Source: Prorocentrum cordatum (Eukaryota; Sar; Dinophyceae; Prorocentrales; Prorocentraceae). From it: a stretch of DNA of 64,000 nt. Both the position numbers and the translations under genes were made by a program. The notes beneath the pieces are model-generated. The model was not told the origin of the DNA. It searched no databases and saw only the letters and a list, made by a program, of their open reading frames with translations. Shown piece by piece: positions 10,386 to 22,867 of this stretch (the first letter of the stretch is position 1; the number at the start of each line of letters is the position of its first letter). The DNA lies in contig CAUYUJ010020726.1 of NCBI GenBank assembly GCA_963575745.1, positions 389,969-453,968 of the forward strand, written 5' to 3'.

Positions 10386-12465
10386 GGCATAGCTTCACAG
10401 ACGTTCGAGGATCGATGGGTGCGCTCCCCAAGGATGCGAGCCAGCGGGATGTTCCTAGCTCCCCTAGCTGCCCAAGCTACTGGCAGAGCAGCTACTGGGG
10501 CGGGTCCCGCCTGCTGCGATTGCCGCTGCGCTGCCACAATCAACCCTTGAAATGATGAACACAACCTCACTCGTCGCTCTCGTCGACTCCGCCTCTCCTC
10601 CCTTCAATCCCCTTGTGCCCCATCCCGCCCACTTCCCTCTCTCCCCCCTCCCCTGTCCTCCTCCCCCTCGCCCTCCTCCCTCCTCCCTCTGCTCGCCGCC
10701 CGCGGCGGCGGCGACGGGGCGCGGCGCCCACGGCGCTAGTGCGAGTCCGCCTCCGAGTCGCCGTCGGACGGCGGCTCGTCGGAGGAGTCTTCGGGCAGAG
10801 CGGGGTGGGGGGGCGGCGACGGGGCACGTGGCGAGGGACGACCGACGAACGGATAGCGAGGTATACTTATGTTACTAGAGTAATACAAGCATACCTCGGT
10901 ATTTGTCCGTGTTGATCTTCAACAGTTGAGCCGGGTGGTGGTGGCGGATAAGCCCCAGGCGATACTCGGCGAAACTGCTCTCGCAGTCGTCGTCGGCGAT
11001 CGCGTCCTCGGCGGCCTCCACGTCCACCACGTCGGCGGCGGCCCTGTCGTTCTGGTCGTTTTTTTCTCGGCCTCCTTTGTCATCTTCTTCACCTTCGGCA
11101 GCTTGCCCACGCCATCTATGGTCATGGTGACCTCCTTCTTCGTCTCGCTGATCTTCTGAATGGGCCGATTCGCCTCGCTGTTGAAGTTGGCGGCGGGGGT
11201 CCTACACTTTCCCAGGTTGGCATCACGGGATATGATCGTCCTCTTGAGCGTGGGTGTCTCGTTCCTCAGCCAAGGCGCAGCTGCGCGATCAAGGTCTCGC
11301 GGTCAGCTACCGTGGTTCGGTGGTTGCCGAGATCCGACGGCGGGCTCGAGCCGAGAATAGCTTCGGCCTCGTGGAGCCGGCGTCGGAAGACACCGGGCCC
11401 TGTGTCAGAAACGCAACAAACTGGGTTTGAAATCAACGAACCGACTGCGTTCAACCTCGGGGGCACAGCTTCGCACGCACGAGCATTGCAGGGCGGCGAC
11501 CGCCACGAACCAAGCGGGGCAACTGATCAGAACAGTCGTCGCGCATCTATCAACGAGAATTCTGTATGATGTTACGACATGCTGTCTTCTTAAAAATTGC
11601 TGGTTTCCTAAACACATTCTGTTTTGTCAAAACTAACATGTTGATTTCTTCAAATTGACCCGCCATCTTTGTATCCCACGACCTCGACGACGGCGACGAG
11701 GACGAGGCCGAGGTCGCGGGGAAGATGGGTTGGGAAGGAGGAGGGGGCTGATGAAGGTTTTAAACGCGCTTCATAATCGGCCTTGGACCCGTGGCCAAGG
11801 CTGTTATGTTCATTCTAAGGGAACGGAGCTCGCTGGCCTCGGCGCCAGCATGTCCATGTCCGACCCCTGCCTGCCCGTAACAGTCTGTGGGGTTGCGCTG
11901 GAGTCGTTGGTTTTCTCGTATTCCTCCCCTGCTTTCCTCCTCGTCGTCGTCTCTCCCCTCCGTGATAGATCGGCCCCAGGATCTGTCCTGGGGCGCGTTC
12001 TAATTTGAATCTCGGCGCGGATCCAGCCGTGGCGACTAGGGCGTCCCAGGAGCCCAAGACAGGGTAAGGATCGGAGGCCTGGAGATCGGCACCACCAATT
12101 TCACAGGTGTGCCACCACCGAGGGGAGATGATCCCGATCTTGGTGATGGTGGTAACATTCGGGCTTCCAGGTGGCCGAAATATTGCCACGAAGACCAACA
12201 TCTAGGATCATCTTCCCCAATCGGGGGCACCTCCCTGTGTCGGTGTTGGTGCTCATGTCCAAGCCTCCAGAATGACCATGCCCAAATCTCGACTCTCGAT
12301 CGTGGGTCCTCTTCCTCCCTCGCCGCCTCCTAGATCTCCCATGACGTCACGCACGCATCTTTCCGGTGTCCATCACGCACGCTTCGTTCCAGGGGTTACG
12401 TCTCCAGAGTTCCCAGCAAAGGATGGCTTCACTTGTAAACAAATTGCCCTCCAGCTGGCATCGAA
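10386..12465. other. Spacer without a supported gene
   Basis: Mixed sequence. 10550-10850 is pyrimidine-rich then GC-rich. 11160-11660 is more balanced and has short frames on both strands, none convincing. 11655-11730 has ACGACG/GACGAGG simple sequence. No RNA gene or transposon ends seen. Confidence 0.35.
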
Positions 12466-13310
12466 GTACAGGAGGAGGAGGAGGAGGCAACGTTGGAGGA
12501 GGCGGAGAAGCGTTCGGAGAGGAGGGAGGGAGAGAGAGGAAATGGAGGAGGAGAAGAAGGAGGAGGAGCAGCAGGATGAAGAGGAGGGGTGAAAAGAGGG
12601 CGGGAGGCTTGAAGGGAGGGAGGGAGCATGAGCAGGAAGGACAAGGAGGGGCTTCTCATCCTACTAGGCGGCCCCCCCTCCCAGCTACCGTCTTCCCCCT
12701 CCCTGTCCGCTCCCCCTGTGGGCAGTCAGCCTCCTTCTCCGACCTCGTCCTCCTCCTTCTCCTCCTCCTCCTCCTCCTCCTCTTCTGACCTCGTCTCTCC
12801 CTGACCCTCTTCCTTCTCCGCCTCCTACTCTTCCTCCTCCTCCTCCTTCTCCTCCTCCTTCTCCTCCTCCTCCTGCTCCTCCTCCTGCTCCTCCTCCTCC
12901 TCCTCTCTCTACGCTGGGCTCTTCCTCTTCCTTCTCTCTCTATACGCTGGCCTCCTCCTCCTCCTCCTCCTCCTCTCATTCCTTCTCCTCCGCGGGCCGA
13001 GCGGACTGGGAGGCCCGCACGATGCCGCAGGGGCTTCAGTGGCTCGGGTAGCGCCCGCTGGCGACGAGGACCTCGGCGTTGCGGCGCAGGGGGGCCAGGA
13101 GCATAACGAGGAGAAGGGGGGGGAGGAGGCTGGGGAGGAGGGGGGAGAGGGGAGGGGAGGAGGGGGGAGGATGAGGGGGAGGAGGAGGAGGGAGGAGGGG
13201 GGAGGGGGGGGGGGAGGAGGGGAGGAGGCTGGGGACGGGGGGGAGGAGGGGGGGGGAGGAGGGGAAGGAGGGGGGAGAGGAGAGGAGGGGGAAAGGCCGT
13301 GTGCGGGATC
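12466..13310. repeat. Alternating purine and pyrimidine tracts
   Basis: GGA-rich on the plus strand at about 12466-12660, CTC/TCC-rich at about 12660-12990, then GGGGAGGA-rich at about 13100-13300. The strand bias flips twice within 850 bp. Confidence 0.85.
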
Positions 13311-13639
13311 CATGTCCCGCGCTCGCCCCCTGGCGCCGCGCCGACCGCGCGCGTGCCACCGAGGGCCGCGAGGGCCGCGAGGGCCGCGAGGGCGCGCGAG
13401 GGCGCCCCGTCGGTCGCGGGCGAACGCGCCGGGCTGCCCGCGCCGGGCTGCCCGCACGCGAGGCTGCCCAGCACGAGGCACGAGGCAGTCATCGTCGCGC
13501 GGGGGCCCTCTGAGGCCCGCCGCGCCGCGCGGTGCCGGCGATGCGTCGCGCTCGAGGCGGCGGCGCACCGCGCTGCCTGCATTGGCGCTGGCGCCGGCGT
13601 TGTTGCGACGCTGGACGAGGCCGTGAGGGCCTACGAATA

Positions 13640-14350
13640 TGACTTGTGCAACAAGGAGCCTGCGTCACAGGCAGCACGAGTGCGAATACAGTGTCTTTCA
13701 GGCGCTGGGCGGTGGCGACTACTACGACGTGCAGGGCTGCGACGGCAATCTCGGCTACGACGGCCTGGACGACTACAACTGCTATAACGGCCGCACGAGC
13801 TGCGACGGCGTGGACGCCAACCTGGACTACATTGGCCTCCAGTGGCCACCAGCAGGGCTACAACGGCAAGAAGCAGAGCTTTGAGAACCACCAGCACAGC
13901 TACCAGCACCACCAGCAGAGCTACGACAGCAGGACGCTGAGATTCGTGGGCAAACAGCGCTACGGGGGCCACAAGCACAGCGACAAGGTCCACCAGCACA
14001 TCTACGAGGACCACCAGCAGAGCTTCGAGAGCCACCAGCTGAGCTAGGAGGGCCACCGACAGAGCTACGACGGCAGGGAGAAGAGCTTCGCGAACTACCC
14101 AGAGATCAACACGTAGTCCACCAACTGATCTACCCTGGCAAGGAGCACAGCTACCAGGGCAACCTCCTGAGTCACGAGGGCCACCAGCAGAGCTACTGGA
14201 GCAAAGAGCAGAGTCTCAAGAGCAACCACCTGAGTTACGAGATGTTCCGAGGGCCACCTAGCACAGCCGTGGCGGCAAGAGGCAGAGGCTTCGAGAGCCA
14301 CCAGCCGAGCTACGAGGGCCACCAGCTGAGCATGTTGACGCCCAGCGGAC
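13640..14350 (+). repeat. Degenerate short tandem repeat encoding His/Gln/Ser/Tyr-rich peptide
   Basis: From about 13850 the text GCCACCAGCAGAGCTACGAG and variants recur about every 20-30 bp. In the plus frame they give repeats like HQQSYDS and HQQSFESHQ, interrupted by in-frame stops (TAG near 14046) and returning in another frame to about 14330. Upstream, 13690-13850 reads a Gly/Tyr/Asp-rich segment (GNLGYDGLDDYNCYNG). It could be a decayed low-complexity protein gene or a minisatellite. Confidence 0.5.
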
Positions 14351-14469
14351 CTCTGCGGCGGCAGCGCCAGGGGCTCGCCCAGCAGCCTGCGAGGATCCGC
14401 CAGGAGCAGTCGAAGAAAGGCGCGCTGCGAGGCGAATGGGGCTGAAGGCACGCAGTGACCTCAATGGGC

Positions 14470-14585
14470 TCCTCCTCCTCCTCCTCCTCCTCCTCCTCCT
14501 CCTCCTCCTCCCCTCCTCGTCCTTTTCCTCTTCCTCCTCCTCCTCTGCCTCCTCCTCCGCCTCCTCCTCCGCCTCCTCCTCCGAG
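14470..14585. repeat. CTC microsatellite
   Basis: CTCCTC repeats on the plus strand with a few TTC and GCC interruptions. Confidence 0.9.
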
Positions 14586-14599
14586 AGCGCTTTCGGATC

Positions 14600-15950
14600 C
14601 TACGACGTTGTCAGCGGGCGCTGGGCTTTCAATTCTGGCACCGTATCTCTCAGTGCCGGGCCGGGCAACCTCGAAGCAGCCAGTGCACATGCGCAGCGCA
14701 GCGAGCTGCCGAGGCATTCCAGTACCACAAGTTGCTTCGAAACAGTTGTGCGTTCCAGAAGTTATATATCATGGCAGCTGCACAGTAGGCAGCCATGCGC
14801 TGCGACAATGTATTGGACGATGCGCGAGGCTGTGCATGGACTCGACAGGATCTACGGTCAGATAGCCGGCGCTTGGGAGGGCCAGCTGTAGGCAGCGAGG
14901 GGCGACACGCCCTCGCTTCTCTATCCCATTCCTTCTCGGCATAGCCATCCTCCCGCTCCTCCTCCTCCTCCTCCTCTGCCCTGTTCGTCGGCTTTCGACC
15001 GAGTCGTCCCGAGTGCAACCGTGACGAAGCCTTGCCACAGGCCCCACGGCGAGGTACACCGGCTACCGCACCGAGGCGAGGCCGCATATACCGCAAGGCA
15101 AGGATGGTCTGAGCACCCTCGGCCCCTCCCCCTCCCTTGGTCCTTCTGCCGTTCCTCCTTTCCTCCCCGTCCTCCTTCTCTGCACTCTTCCTTGGCTTGG
15201 ACCGGAAGGGTGAAGCCCCTCGCCCCTGTAGCATTGGGTTTGACGAGAGCTTCGGATCGGGCAAGGAGAGAAACGGTATACCGCTGCCCATGCATCGCTT
15301 TCGCCTTGCTGGGTCTCCCGGGGGGCGCCCTCGCCACCGCTTTCGCCGCTGCCCATGCCACCGCTTTCGCTTCGAAAGCCTTGTCAGGAGACGCCGCGGA
15401 GCAGAAGTGCCAACCCAAGAGATGTGCGCGGAACCCCGTATGTTTTTTCCCGCATGCGCAGAAGTCGTCGCGCCGTTTGTTCTGACGCGCGGCCTCCCGT
15501 CTTATGGAGGGCGCCGCGGGCACCACGGCAACCTCCGCCTCGGACGCAGAGATTGCCGTGGGTTTGCCGCGGTGCCTGCTTTGTCTACTTGGGCCCGTTC
15601 AGGCGAAACGGCGTGGCGACACATGTTATTCTTCTAGGGGCGGATGCGTTTCTGCACCGCATGAAGTGCAAGATGGCACTTCGCGCGCCGTATGCCGTCT
15701 AGCGCGTGCAGAGCGTTTCGAGGGCACTTGACCCCTGCGTCAGGCATGTCGTTCGGAGCACGCACGCTGTACACGCATGCGTTCTGTTTTGCACAGGCTG
15801 CCCAGTGCGGTTGCTGCCTCCAGAGGTTCCAACCAAGCCGCACACAAGTACACACCATAAGCAACCTTGTCGGTTTCAGCAAGCACCCCAATAGCAGCAG
15901 AGATGAAGCGGCGGTTCGAGGAGTGGGAGGTCGGCCAGTGAAAACATGCA
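14600..15950. other. Spacer without a supported gene
   Basis: GC-rich, frames on both strands but no motif, repeat or splice pattern that I can defend. Confidence 0.3.
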
Positions 15951-15959
15951 TTCCTAGGT

Positions 15960-16345
15960 CATCCCCAGGGGTTCCTAGGCGTGACAGAGGTGAGCGCACG
16001 GTCATGTGCACCCGAGTGCTTTTTACAACGGATCGTGGCCGCGTGACAGGAGTGCGAGCGCGGCCATGTGCACGGCAGCGTTTTTTTACCAGGGGGGGTG
16101 CGGCCGAGCGACCGGGGTGGCAGCTCGGCCATATGCGCACCGCAGAATTCTGTTACAAGGGGTGAGAGCATGGCCATGGGCACGGCAGTTGATTTCTTGC
16201 AAAAGGGATCGTGGCCGTGTGACCTGGGTGAAAGGATGGCGATGTGCACCGCAGTGTTTTCTGCAAGGTGTCGTGGCCGCGTGACGGCGGTGGGAGCACG
16301 GCAATGGGCACCGCAGTGTTTTTTTGCAAGGGATCGTGGCCGTCC
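15960..16345. repeat. Six tandem repeats of about 60 bp
   Basis: CATGTGCACCGCAGTG-like text followed by a T run, then GGATCGTGGCCGCGTGAC, recurs near 16003, 16063, 16130, 16173, 16239 and 16300. Confidence 0.75.
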
Positions 16346-16590
16346 GGAACAAACTTGCTGCTCGCATTGAGGCGAGAACATGGTTTCTGCTCTGAGGAAG
16401 GATAAGGCCATACGGTTGCCGCCGCCTGCCAGACCAAACGTCCTCGGGTTCCTCGTCACCCTTGTGGGGTCCTTTTGTTTTTCTTTCATTCAGGCCCTTC
16501 AGCGAAACGCTATCAGACAAAAAAGTCGGAGTGAGGTGCGAGGATCGCAGCTCTTGGGTAGTTCCCCAATCGGTCCTCCCAGAGGTTGGC
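16346..16590. other. Spacer, no feature seen
   Basis: No supported feature. Confidence 0.3.
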
Positions 16591-16775
16591 TGGCTTGGGC
16601 GAGAGTGCGCCGCCGAGTTCGGTACGCATCAGGCGCTGGGGTTCCTTGGTTCTGGGCTCCCGGGTTCGGTGAAAGTGGGCCGCCGATTTCCGTGCGCTGC
16701 AGAGTTCCAGGTCCCTCGGTTCCAGGATTTGATGAAAGTAGGCCGCCGAGTCCGGTGGGCGGCCGGGCTCCCGCT
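16591..16775. repeat. Three tandem repeats of about 66 bp
   Basis: The phrase GTGAAAGTGGGCCGCCGA and variants (GAGAGTGCGCCGCCGA, ATGAAAGTAGGCCGCCGA) recurs three times, each followed by a GGTTCC-rich stretch. Confidence 0.7.
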
Positions 16776-18045
16776 TCGGATTCTTGTGCGTGTTTTGGCT
16801 GCGCGGCTGCGGTTACATACAAAAAGTCTAGACAGAAAATATTCGATTATCGAATTCTGTTTAGCCTGTTGTCATGGGATCCCCTGGAATTTCAAATCCT
16901 GAAGATTCCAATCGGATCCCAAATAGATTCTAATTCTATCAGGACCTTTCACGAGATGCCCCCATTGGATTCCCCCATCAGATTTCCCCATAAGGCACTG
17001 TTTCAAACAGTCGCGCTAAGCAGAGGTCTGGAGCCATCCATACCCCCCCTCTCCCCCCCATTTCGCCCAACGTCGAAACGCCGAATAAGAAAACGTCCAC
17101 ATAGCAGAGAGTAGAGAGCAGACGGTAGAGAGCAGAGTGTGTTCATTATGCAGTAGCAAGTGGAGCATGAATAATTGAGGAACGCAGTAGAAGGTATTGC
17201 ACATAGCAGAGAGTATTCGCTGGTATGCCGTGATGGCTTTTACCGTGATCTGGTACATATAAAAAGCCCGCTGGATGATTGACAATGCTGGCCATTGTAG
17301 CCTCTTGTGCCACTCGCTGTTTACCTGCACGGTGGGAGAAACAACGTCCAGGTGCATGCTCAATGTGACATAATACATTGTGTTATTATTGTCACCATTG
17401 TTTTAAATCTGCGCGGTTGGGGCCCACGAGACGGGAGGGACCGTCTCGATGGGGTACAGGGATGTTGGCATCCCTTCCCACCACATACGGCACTTCTATC
17501 CTGGATGTCTGGTTTCATTTCTTGTTTGGTATGGTCATGTTGGTTTGAATTCCCCCCTCTCTTCCTCCCGCCCCTCTCCTCCCTTGACCCTTCCACCCCC
17601 TCTCGTTGCCGCCACTTTTGCATGGGCCCGTCGAGGCTTCACCGCGTCGTCGCCATTTGCCGCCTCGTTGCCGCCAATCGGGGGGGGGGACGTCGAGGTT
17701 TTGCCGCGTCTTCGCCCGTTGCAGCCTCGCTGCCGCACACCGCGCTTGCAGTGTCTCTCGAGGCTGCACCACAAAGCTTGCACCACACAACTCACCCCTC
17801 GCTCCTCCCCCGCCCCTCTCCTCTGGCCTTCACCCCTTCACGCCACTCGCTCTGGCTCCTGCCCGTTGCCCCCGCCCCTCCCCATCCTCCGAGGGGGGAA
17901 GGAGGAGAAAGATGAGGAGGAAGAGGGGCCTAAGTCGGCGTTTTCCGTATCCCGATGCACCACTGCACTGAAAGAGAGCAGCAGCCCAAATGCTTATGTA
18001 TGGCCAACGTCACTTACACGCGGAAGAGGGGAGGAGAGCGGGGGC
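16776..18045. other. Spacer without a supported gene
   Basis: 16800-17230 is unusually AT-rich for this window and contains repeated GCAGAGAGTA phrases near 17100-17215. 17530-17900 is C/T-rich. No gene signature. Confidence 0.35.
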
Positions 18046-18054
18046 TGCAGCAGG

Positions 18055-18190
18055 AGGCAGAGGAGGAGGAGGAGGAGGAGGACGAGGAGGAAGGAGGAGG
18101 AGGAGGAGGAGGAGGAGGAGGAGGAGGAGGAGGAGGAAGGAGGAGGAGGAGGAGGAGGAGGAGGAGGAGGAGGAGGAGGAGAGAGGGGAG
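18055..18190. repeat. GGA microsatellite
   Basis: Nearly uninterrupted GGAGGA on the plus strand, giving poly-Glu, poly-Gly or poly-Arg in the three frames. Confidence 0.95.
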
Positions 18191-18474
18191 GCAGGAGCAG
18201 CAGGACGAGGCAGAGGCGCGCGGAGTGGCGGGGCGGAGCGAGAGAGATGCCGAGGGATGCCAGAGGGATGCCGGAGGCGGGCGGACGGCGGACCCCCCCC
18301 CGCCGCCGGGCCCGAGGACCTCCCGCGATCCCGCGCGGGGCCTCCCTTTGAGGGCCGCGGCGCGCGAGGCGCGCGGTGGGCGCGCGGTGGGCGCCCGGAT
18401 GGGGGGCCGCCCGGGTTCGGGTCGGATCAGGGGCAGCTCGGGGCTCAAGTGGAGGGGGGTCCCAGAGCGGTTGA

Positions 18475-18690
18475 TGCTGATCTTGATGAGGGTATTGATG
18501 GTGGTTGTTTTGATCATGGTGAGGATGTGGCTTATGCAGGGGAGGAAGGTGGCGGTGGTGATAATGGTTATGATGCTGCTGATGCTTCTGCTGATGGTGG
18601 TGATGGTGCTATTGGCGGGACTAAAGGTGATGATGATGATGATGATGAGGAGGAGGAGGAGGAAGAGGAGGAAGGGCTCATCAAGGAGGA
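18475..18690. repeat. GATG-rich simple sequence
   Basis: GATGATGGT-type degenerate trinucleotides ending in GAGGAGGAGGAAGAGG. Confidence 0.7.
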
Positions 18691-20190
18691 GGAGCTCGGG
18701 GTAGACGGGGTTCAGCCAGAGCGACAGGCTTTGCAGGATCCCGCAGGGCCAGGGGTGTGGTGCATCGACCCGGCTCTGCGTGCAGGACCCTGCAGGAGCC
18801 TGCAGGATAGTTGCAGGATCCTGCGAAGCCTGATTTGGCCCGGGTTTGCATGGCCATGGGTCAGTGCGTCCCCGAGCAGCATTGGGGGGGACAGGCTCAG
18901 GGAAGGGGTGACATCGAGGTTTTCCGAAGTTGCCGCGTGTCTTCGGACGGCTTTCGGGAGGTTTTGCGAAGGTGTCGCAGGTGTTCGGGACCCTGAGAGG
19001 CTATCATCGGCTGCGCTTCGCCGAAAGCGTCATGGGGGTGCCAGCGTCATCCCGAACGGCCGACGGAGAGCAGAGTGATGGCCCTAAAGCCAGGGGGCAA
19101 CGATAAGGGGGGATGACAGGTTCAGAGGGGGGGACGCATCGACGCCCAAATCGCCCGCTGATCGCCGACGGGGGCCTCATAGCGCACCCCGCCCAGGATC
19201 GTGCGGCGGACTCGATGTCGGGGGCCTATCGCCGATCCGTCGGCGGTATGTCGCCGATTCGAGCTCACTGGCCCGGCCCCCCCTTGACGTTGACCCACAG
19301 GGGAGGAAGGGGGTAAGAGAGACTTACGGACGCTGCTGCGTGAAGCATGAGAGGGCGGAAGGGATAGTGGGGATTGGGAGGGAGGGAGGGGGGGTGGGAG
19401 CAGGGAGGGGGATTCGGGGTGAGGGGGAGCACGAGTGCGAGGTCGAGAAGTCGCGATGCGAAAGCTCCCAGCTATGAATTCTGTTGCTTCTGGGTCGCAT
19501 CGGTCCGCATCGGTGCGACTGAGCGCCTCAGGCTGTCGCTCAAACGCCGGAAGCGGACGTGCCGTCGGGGGCGGTCTGGGTGTTCCGCGGTGAAAGGTCT
19601 TCTGAATCATTGCTTCGCCAGTTGAGGCTTCGATCCTGTGTGCACAGATGGTGCTGGCAGGCGGCCTTCCGATCGCACTCCAGTCACGCTCGATGCCGTG
19701 AGTACTCTTCATGAGTAGTTCCAGCAGCTGAACTTGTGGCCCTTCGGGTGAAAGATCTTCACGAGGCTTGACCTCATGCGTCCCTAGCTTGGGATCGGTG
19801 TCCCTCCCGGCAGCGCGTGTGCACCGCGGCGCAACCTTCTGGGGCAACCAGACTGTGTGGTGACCACACCGTGCGGCGAGTCGGTCGGGATATCGGGGCG
19901 ACCGCACGGTCTTGAGACCTGGGCCGTCGTCCGACGACGTCCCGGGCAACGGGGGCCTCCAGAGTTCCAGCACCGTGTGGCGACGGACCGTGCGGTGAGG
20001 TCTCGGGTCGCCGAGCGGTACGTCGCCGAACTGCCTCGCAGACTCCCCGAGCCCACGCGCGGCGGCGGCATTGGACGAGGAACGTCTTCCTGGGGCCCAG
20101 GCCCTGGCGCACTCCTCCCCGTTTCAGGGCGAGGTGGGCGGCCCGCGTGTGGCCGCCCATCGGTGGCGAGTTCTTGGGTTCCTTTTATTC
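18691..20190. other. Spacer with short motif repeats
   Basis: 18740-18830 repeats TGCAGGATCCTGC-like palindromic text. 19150-19260 and 19840-20010 repeat GATCGCCGA and CCGTGCGGTGAG phrases; a related GATCGCCGATGGGGG phrase recurs at 56824. No supported gene. Confidence 0.35.
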
Positions 20191-20350
20191 AGGAGGGGGA
20201 AAAACACACAGACACAAGTCATCGTCGATCCCCCAGAAAATATGGGAAGCTATGGGAATTGGGCGGGAAGGCAAACACCCAGAACAGATTTGAAAATATG
20301 GGAAATTATGTTATTTGTGTATTTGTTTGTGTGTCCCAGGGCCCCTTCAT
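20191..20350 (+). repeat. Dispersed repeat family D, copy 1
   Basis: About 160 bp beginning with ACACACAGACACAAGTCATC, with ATATGGGAA phrases in the middle, and ending in TTTGTGTGTCCCAGGGCCCC. Two other copies: 20501-20663 (same strand) and 34681-34843 (opposite strand). Internal order is conserved in all three. Confidence 0.8.
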
Positions 20351-20500
20351 TTATCGAAGGTGTCATGATCTAAAGCCTCCACCGCACCGCACGCACGCTG
20401 CGGCGGGGGGGGGGTGCTTTGAGGCACGTGCGCCCGGGAGGCCTCGGGCCGTGGGGGGGGGGGTCCTCCGAGGAGGGCGACGGTTGCATCCAGGATCCAT

Positions 20501-20663
20501 CTCAGGGGGGAACACACACAGACACAACGAATCGTCGATTCCCAGGAAGAGATGGGAAAATGTGGGAAGTGGGGGGGAGGCAAAGACCAAGAACACACGG
20601 GAGAATATGGGGGATCCTGTTATTTGGGTGTATTCATTTGTGTGCCCTTGGGCCCCCTCACAA
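20501..20663 (+). repeat. Dispersed repeat family D, copy 2
   Basis: Begins ACACACAGACACAACGAATC and ends TTTGTGTGCCCTTGGGCCCC. Lies 150 bp downstream of copy 1 in the same orientation. Confidence 0.8.
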
Positions 20664-20844
20664 TCATCCACGAGTGGAGCCCCATCGGCTTCCAGACCCT
20701 GGATCTGGATTTCTTATCCAGTGGTTCCTTAGCCAGTGCCCCCCACCGCGGTTGACCCCTAGGCAACGGGGCTGCGCTGGGGCCGAGGTTGGCTTTGGTC
20801 TCCTGCGGGGTCCCTCCTCTGAATCCCACTGCTAGCAAGCCGTC

Positions 20845-21530
20845 ATGGCCCGAGGAGGTAAAATGCCCTCACCGTGCGTGTTCTTCAACGGCTCCAGCAC
20901 CGTGCTCTTCAACGTCGTCGGCTCGCACGCGCCCGCCAACGAAGGCGGCTGGGCGCGCCTCTCAGAGGCCGGTTTTCCATTCGGTTTGGGTCAGGGGCTG
21001 CACCTCGCAGGCCGGAGGGTCCTTTTACTTCTTTAGCGTTCAGGGTGGCTGTGTGCAAGGGTTCGTGGCCTCGAGCCCCGACAAGGGACTGTCATGCACT
21101 TGCGCACGTGGCGCACAGGGCGCTCTCTGCATCGCGGCCTCGCCTCGGCGCTGGGGCTTTGCCGTCGGAGCATCTCCCAGCGCCGGGAGCGTCGAGGGGG
21201 GCCGCCCCTCGAGCACGCTGTTCTTCGGGCGCGTCGGGCTGTGGGGCTTCACGCGCCCGATCGTCCGCGCTGCAGACTCGGCGATGCATCGCGACGCCGG
21301 CGTGGAGACCATCGGGTTCCACATCAAGCCGCATCGCCGTTGGATCGGTGATGCGGCGCGATCCTCCGACCCCATGTGCTCTGACCCCAGGGTCGGTTCT
21401 TCACCGTTCCAATCCTCCAGGGGCCGTTCTCTGCGGCATGGCCACGGGGCTTTCGCAGCTCTACCTCTCCGAGGTTCCGAGTCTGCGGCAGGGGTGTCGA
21501 GGTGGCACCACTTCAGCCTGCCAAGGTCCT
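20845..21530 (+). other. Weak coding-like stretch
   Basis: 20875-20985 reads FFNGSSTVLFNVVGSHAPAN and EGGWARLSEAG and is followed by a GTTTTC that could be a donor site. 21180-21350 in another frame reads GFTRPIVRAADSAMHRDAGV and ETIGFHIKPHRRWIGDA. These could be exons or decayed pieces. The opposite strand is also open, so support is weak. Confidence 0.25.
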
Positions 21531-22865
21531 GAACCTGTAACTGGCTGCTCTCACCGTCTCACCGTCTCATACGTGAATGTATGCATGGCGACGTGACGTG
21601 GATATTGAGAAGGTATTGCAGCGTCAGTGAGGCGTGCTGGCTCTACTCTGGTCCTCCTCCCCGTCCTCCACTCAGCCGGGCGCGGGGGGCGAGAGGGAGG
21701 GAGAGAGGGGGACGGAGAGACATATGGCAGGGAAGGAGAATGGGAGGAGTGGAGGGAGTGGCGGGCGAGCAAGGAAGGAGGGGGGAAGGAGGGGGCGGGG
21801 GTTGCACACCCAGTCTTTGGCGTCTTCTCCCTCGGAGGGGACTCGGGAACTGGGCTCGGGGCTGGGCTGGGGTAGCGACTCCCTGTGGGCGATGTTTGCG
21901 CAGCGACTCTTGTTTTTTAATCTGCATGACCTTCCACAGCGCGAGCAGCGCGCGCCTGTTTGTTAGTTCTGTACGGCAGGTTCGTTCAGGGCTATCAAGG
22001 CTGGACACCCTCGGGAGGACCGCGACGGGGGCACAATGAACGTGCGGGATTGCAGGAAAGTTTGCCCAAATGGGCTGTGAATTGCCCCTAAACTGCCGCC
22101 GCGGGCATAAAAGGTCCACGAAAGGTACACGTTTTTCACTCGCCGTTTATTGCCCCCCCGTCTGCGAACATCCGGCACCCTCCAGAGACGAGGCTCTCAG
22201 AAGACAGCCCACGGCCCCAAACCCACGCGGAAGACGGCGGGGGCGCGGAAGTTTGGAGGCCCTTGGCGGTCCGAATTGGGCCAACCTCGAGCCATCTCCG
22301 CTGCCATAAGCCGAATACCGCTCAAGATTGAACGTGAACGTGGTGTCAGTAACCATTGTCCGAGTCGTTAAGGCGGGAATCTGGCTTCACCGCTATCCGC
22401 CCCCTTTCTTGGGCGATGTATGATACTGTTGTCTCTCAGTGCGCGCGTTCCTTCTTGCTGTGCGCGCCCATCCCTGTGGCCTGATTGTGAGGAGCGCGCC
22501 TTTGAAAGCATCGCCAACTCCTCCTCACGTCTCCCTCCTCTCTTCTCCCTCATCCTTTCCCCCCTGCCTCCCCCATCCTGGCCTTCCCCTCCGTCTTCCC
22601 TTCGACTCTTCCCTGCGTTCGTTTTCCCTGCTCACTCCTCAGCTCTTCCCTTCACCCCCTCCCTCTTCCCTGCGGGTCTTTCTTCCTCGTCCTCTCATCC
22701 CCTCTTCTATGTGTTGCTTCCTCGTCCTCATTTGTCATCCCCCCGCCTCCCTCCTCCATCCCCCCTCGCCCATGTGCGCAATAAGCTGTTCGGGAGTTGG
22801 CGGTGGTACATCAGACTGAGGGGGCTGAACGGTCATTCACTGTGCGTGGCTGAAGTGGGATTCCG
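21531..22865. other. Spacer without a supported gene
   Basis: 21660-21830 is GGGAG-rich and 22510-22780 is CCTCC-rich. Nothing else seen. Confidence 0.35.
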
Positions 22866-22867
22866 CA

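Noticed and set aside
17990-19078. 362-codon Glu/Gly/Asp-rich frame
   Set aside because: Starts in a GGA microsatellite and continues through GATG simple sequence; the last part shows no motif and the other frames are also open.
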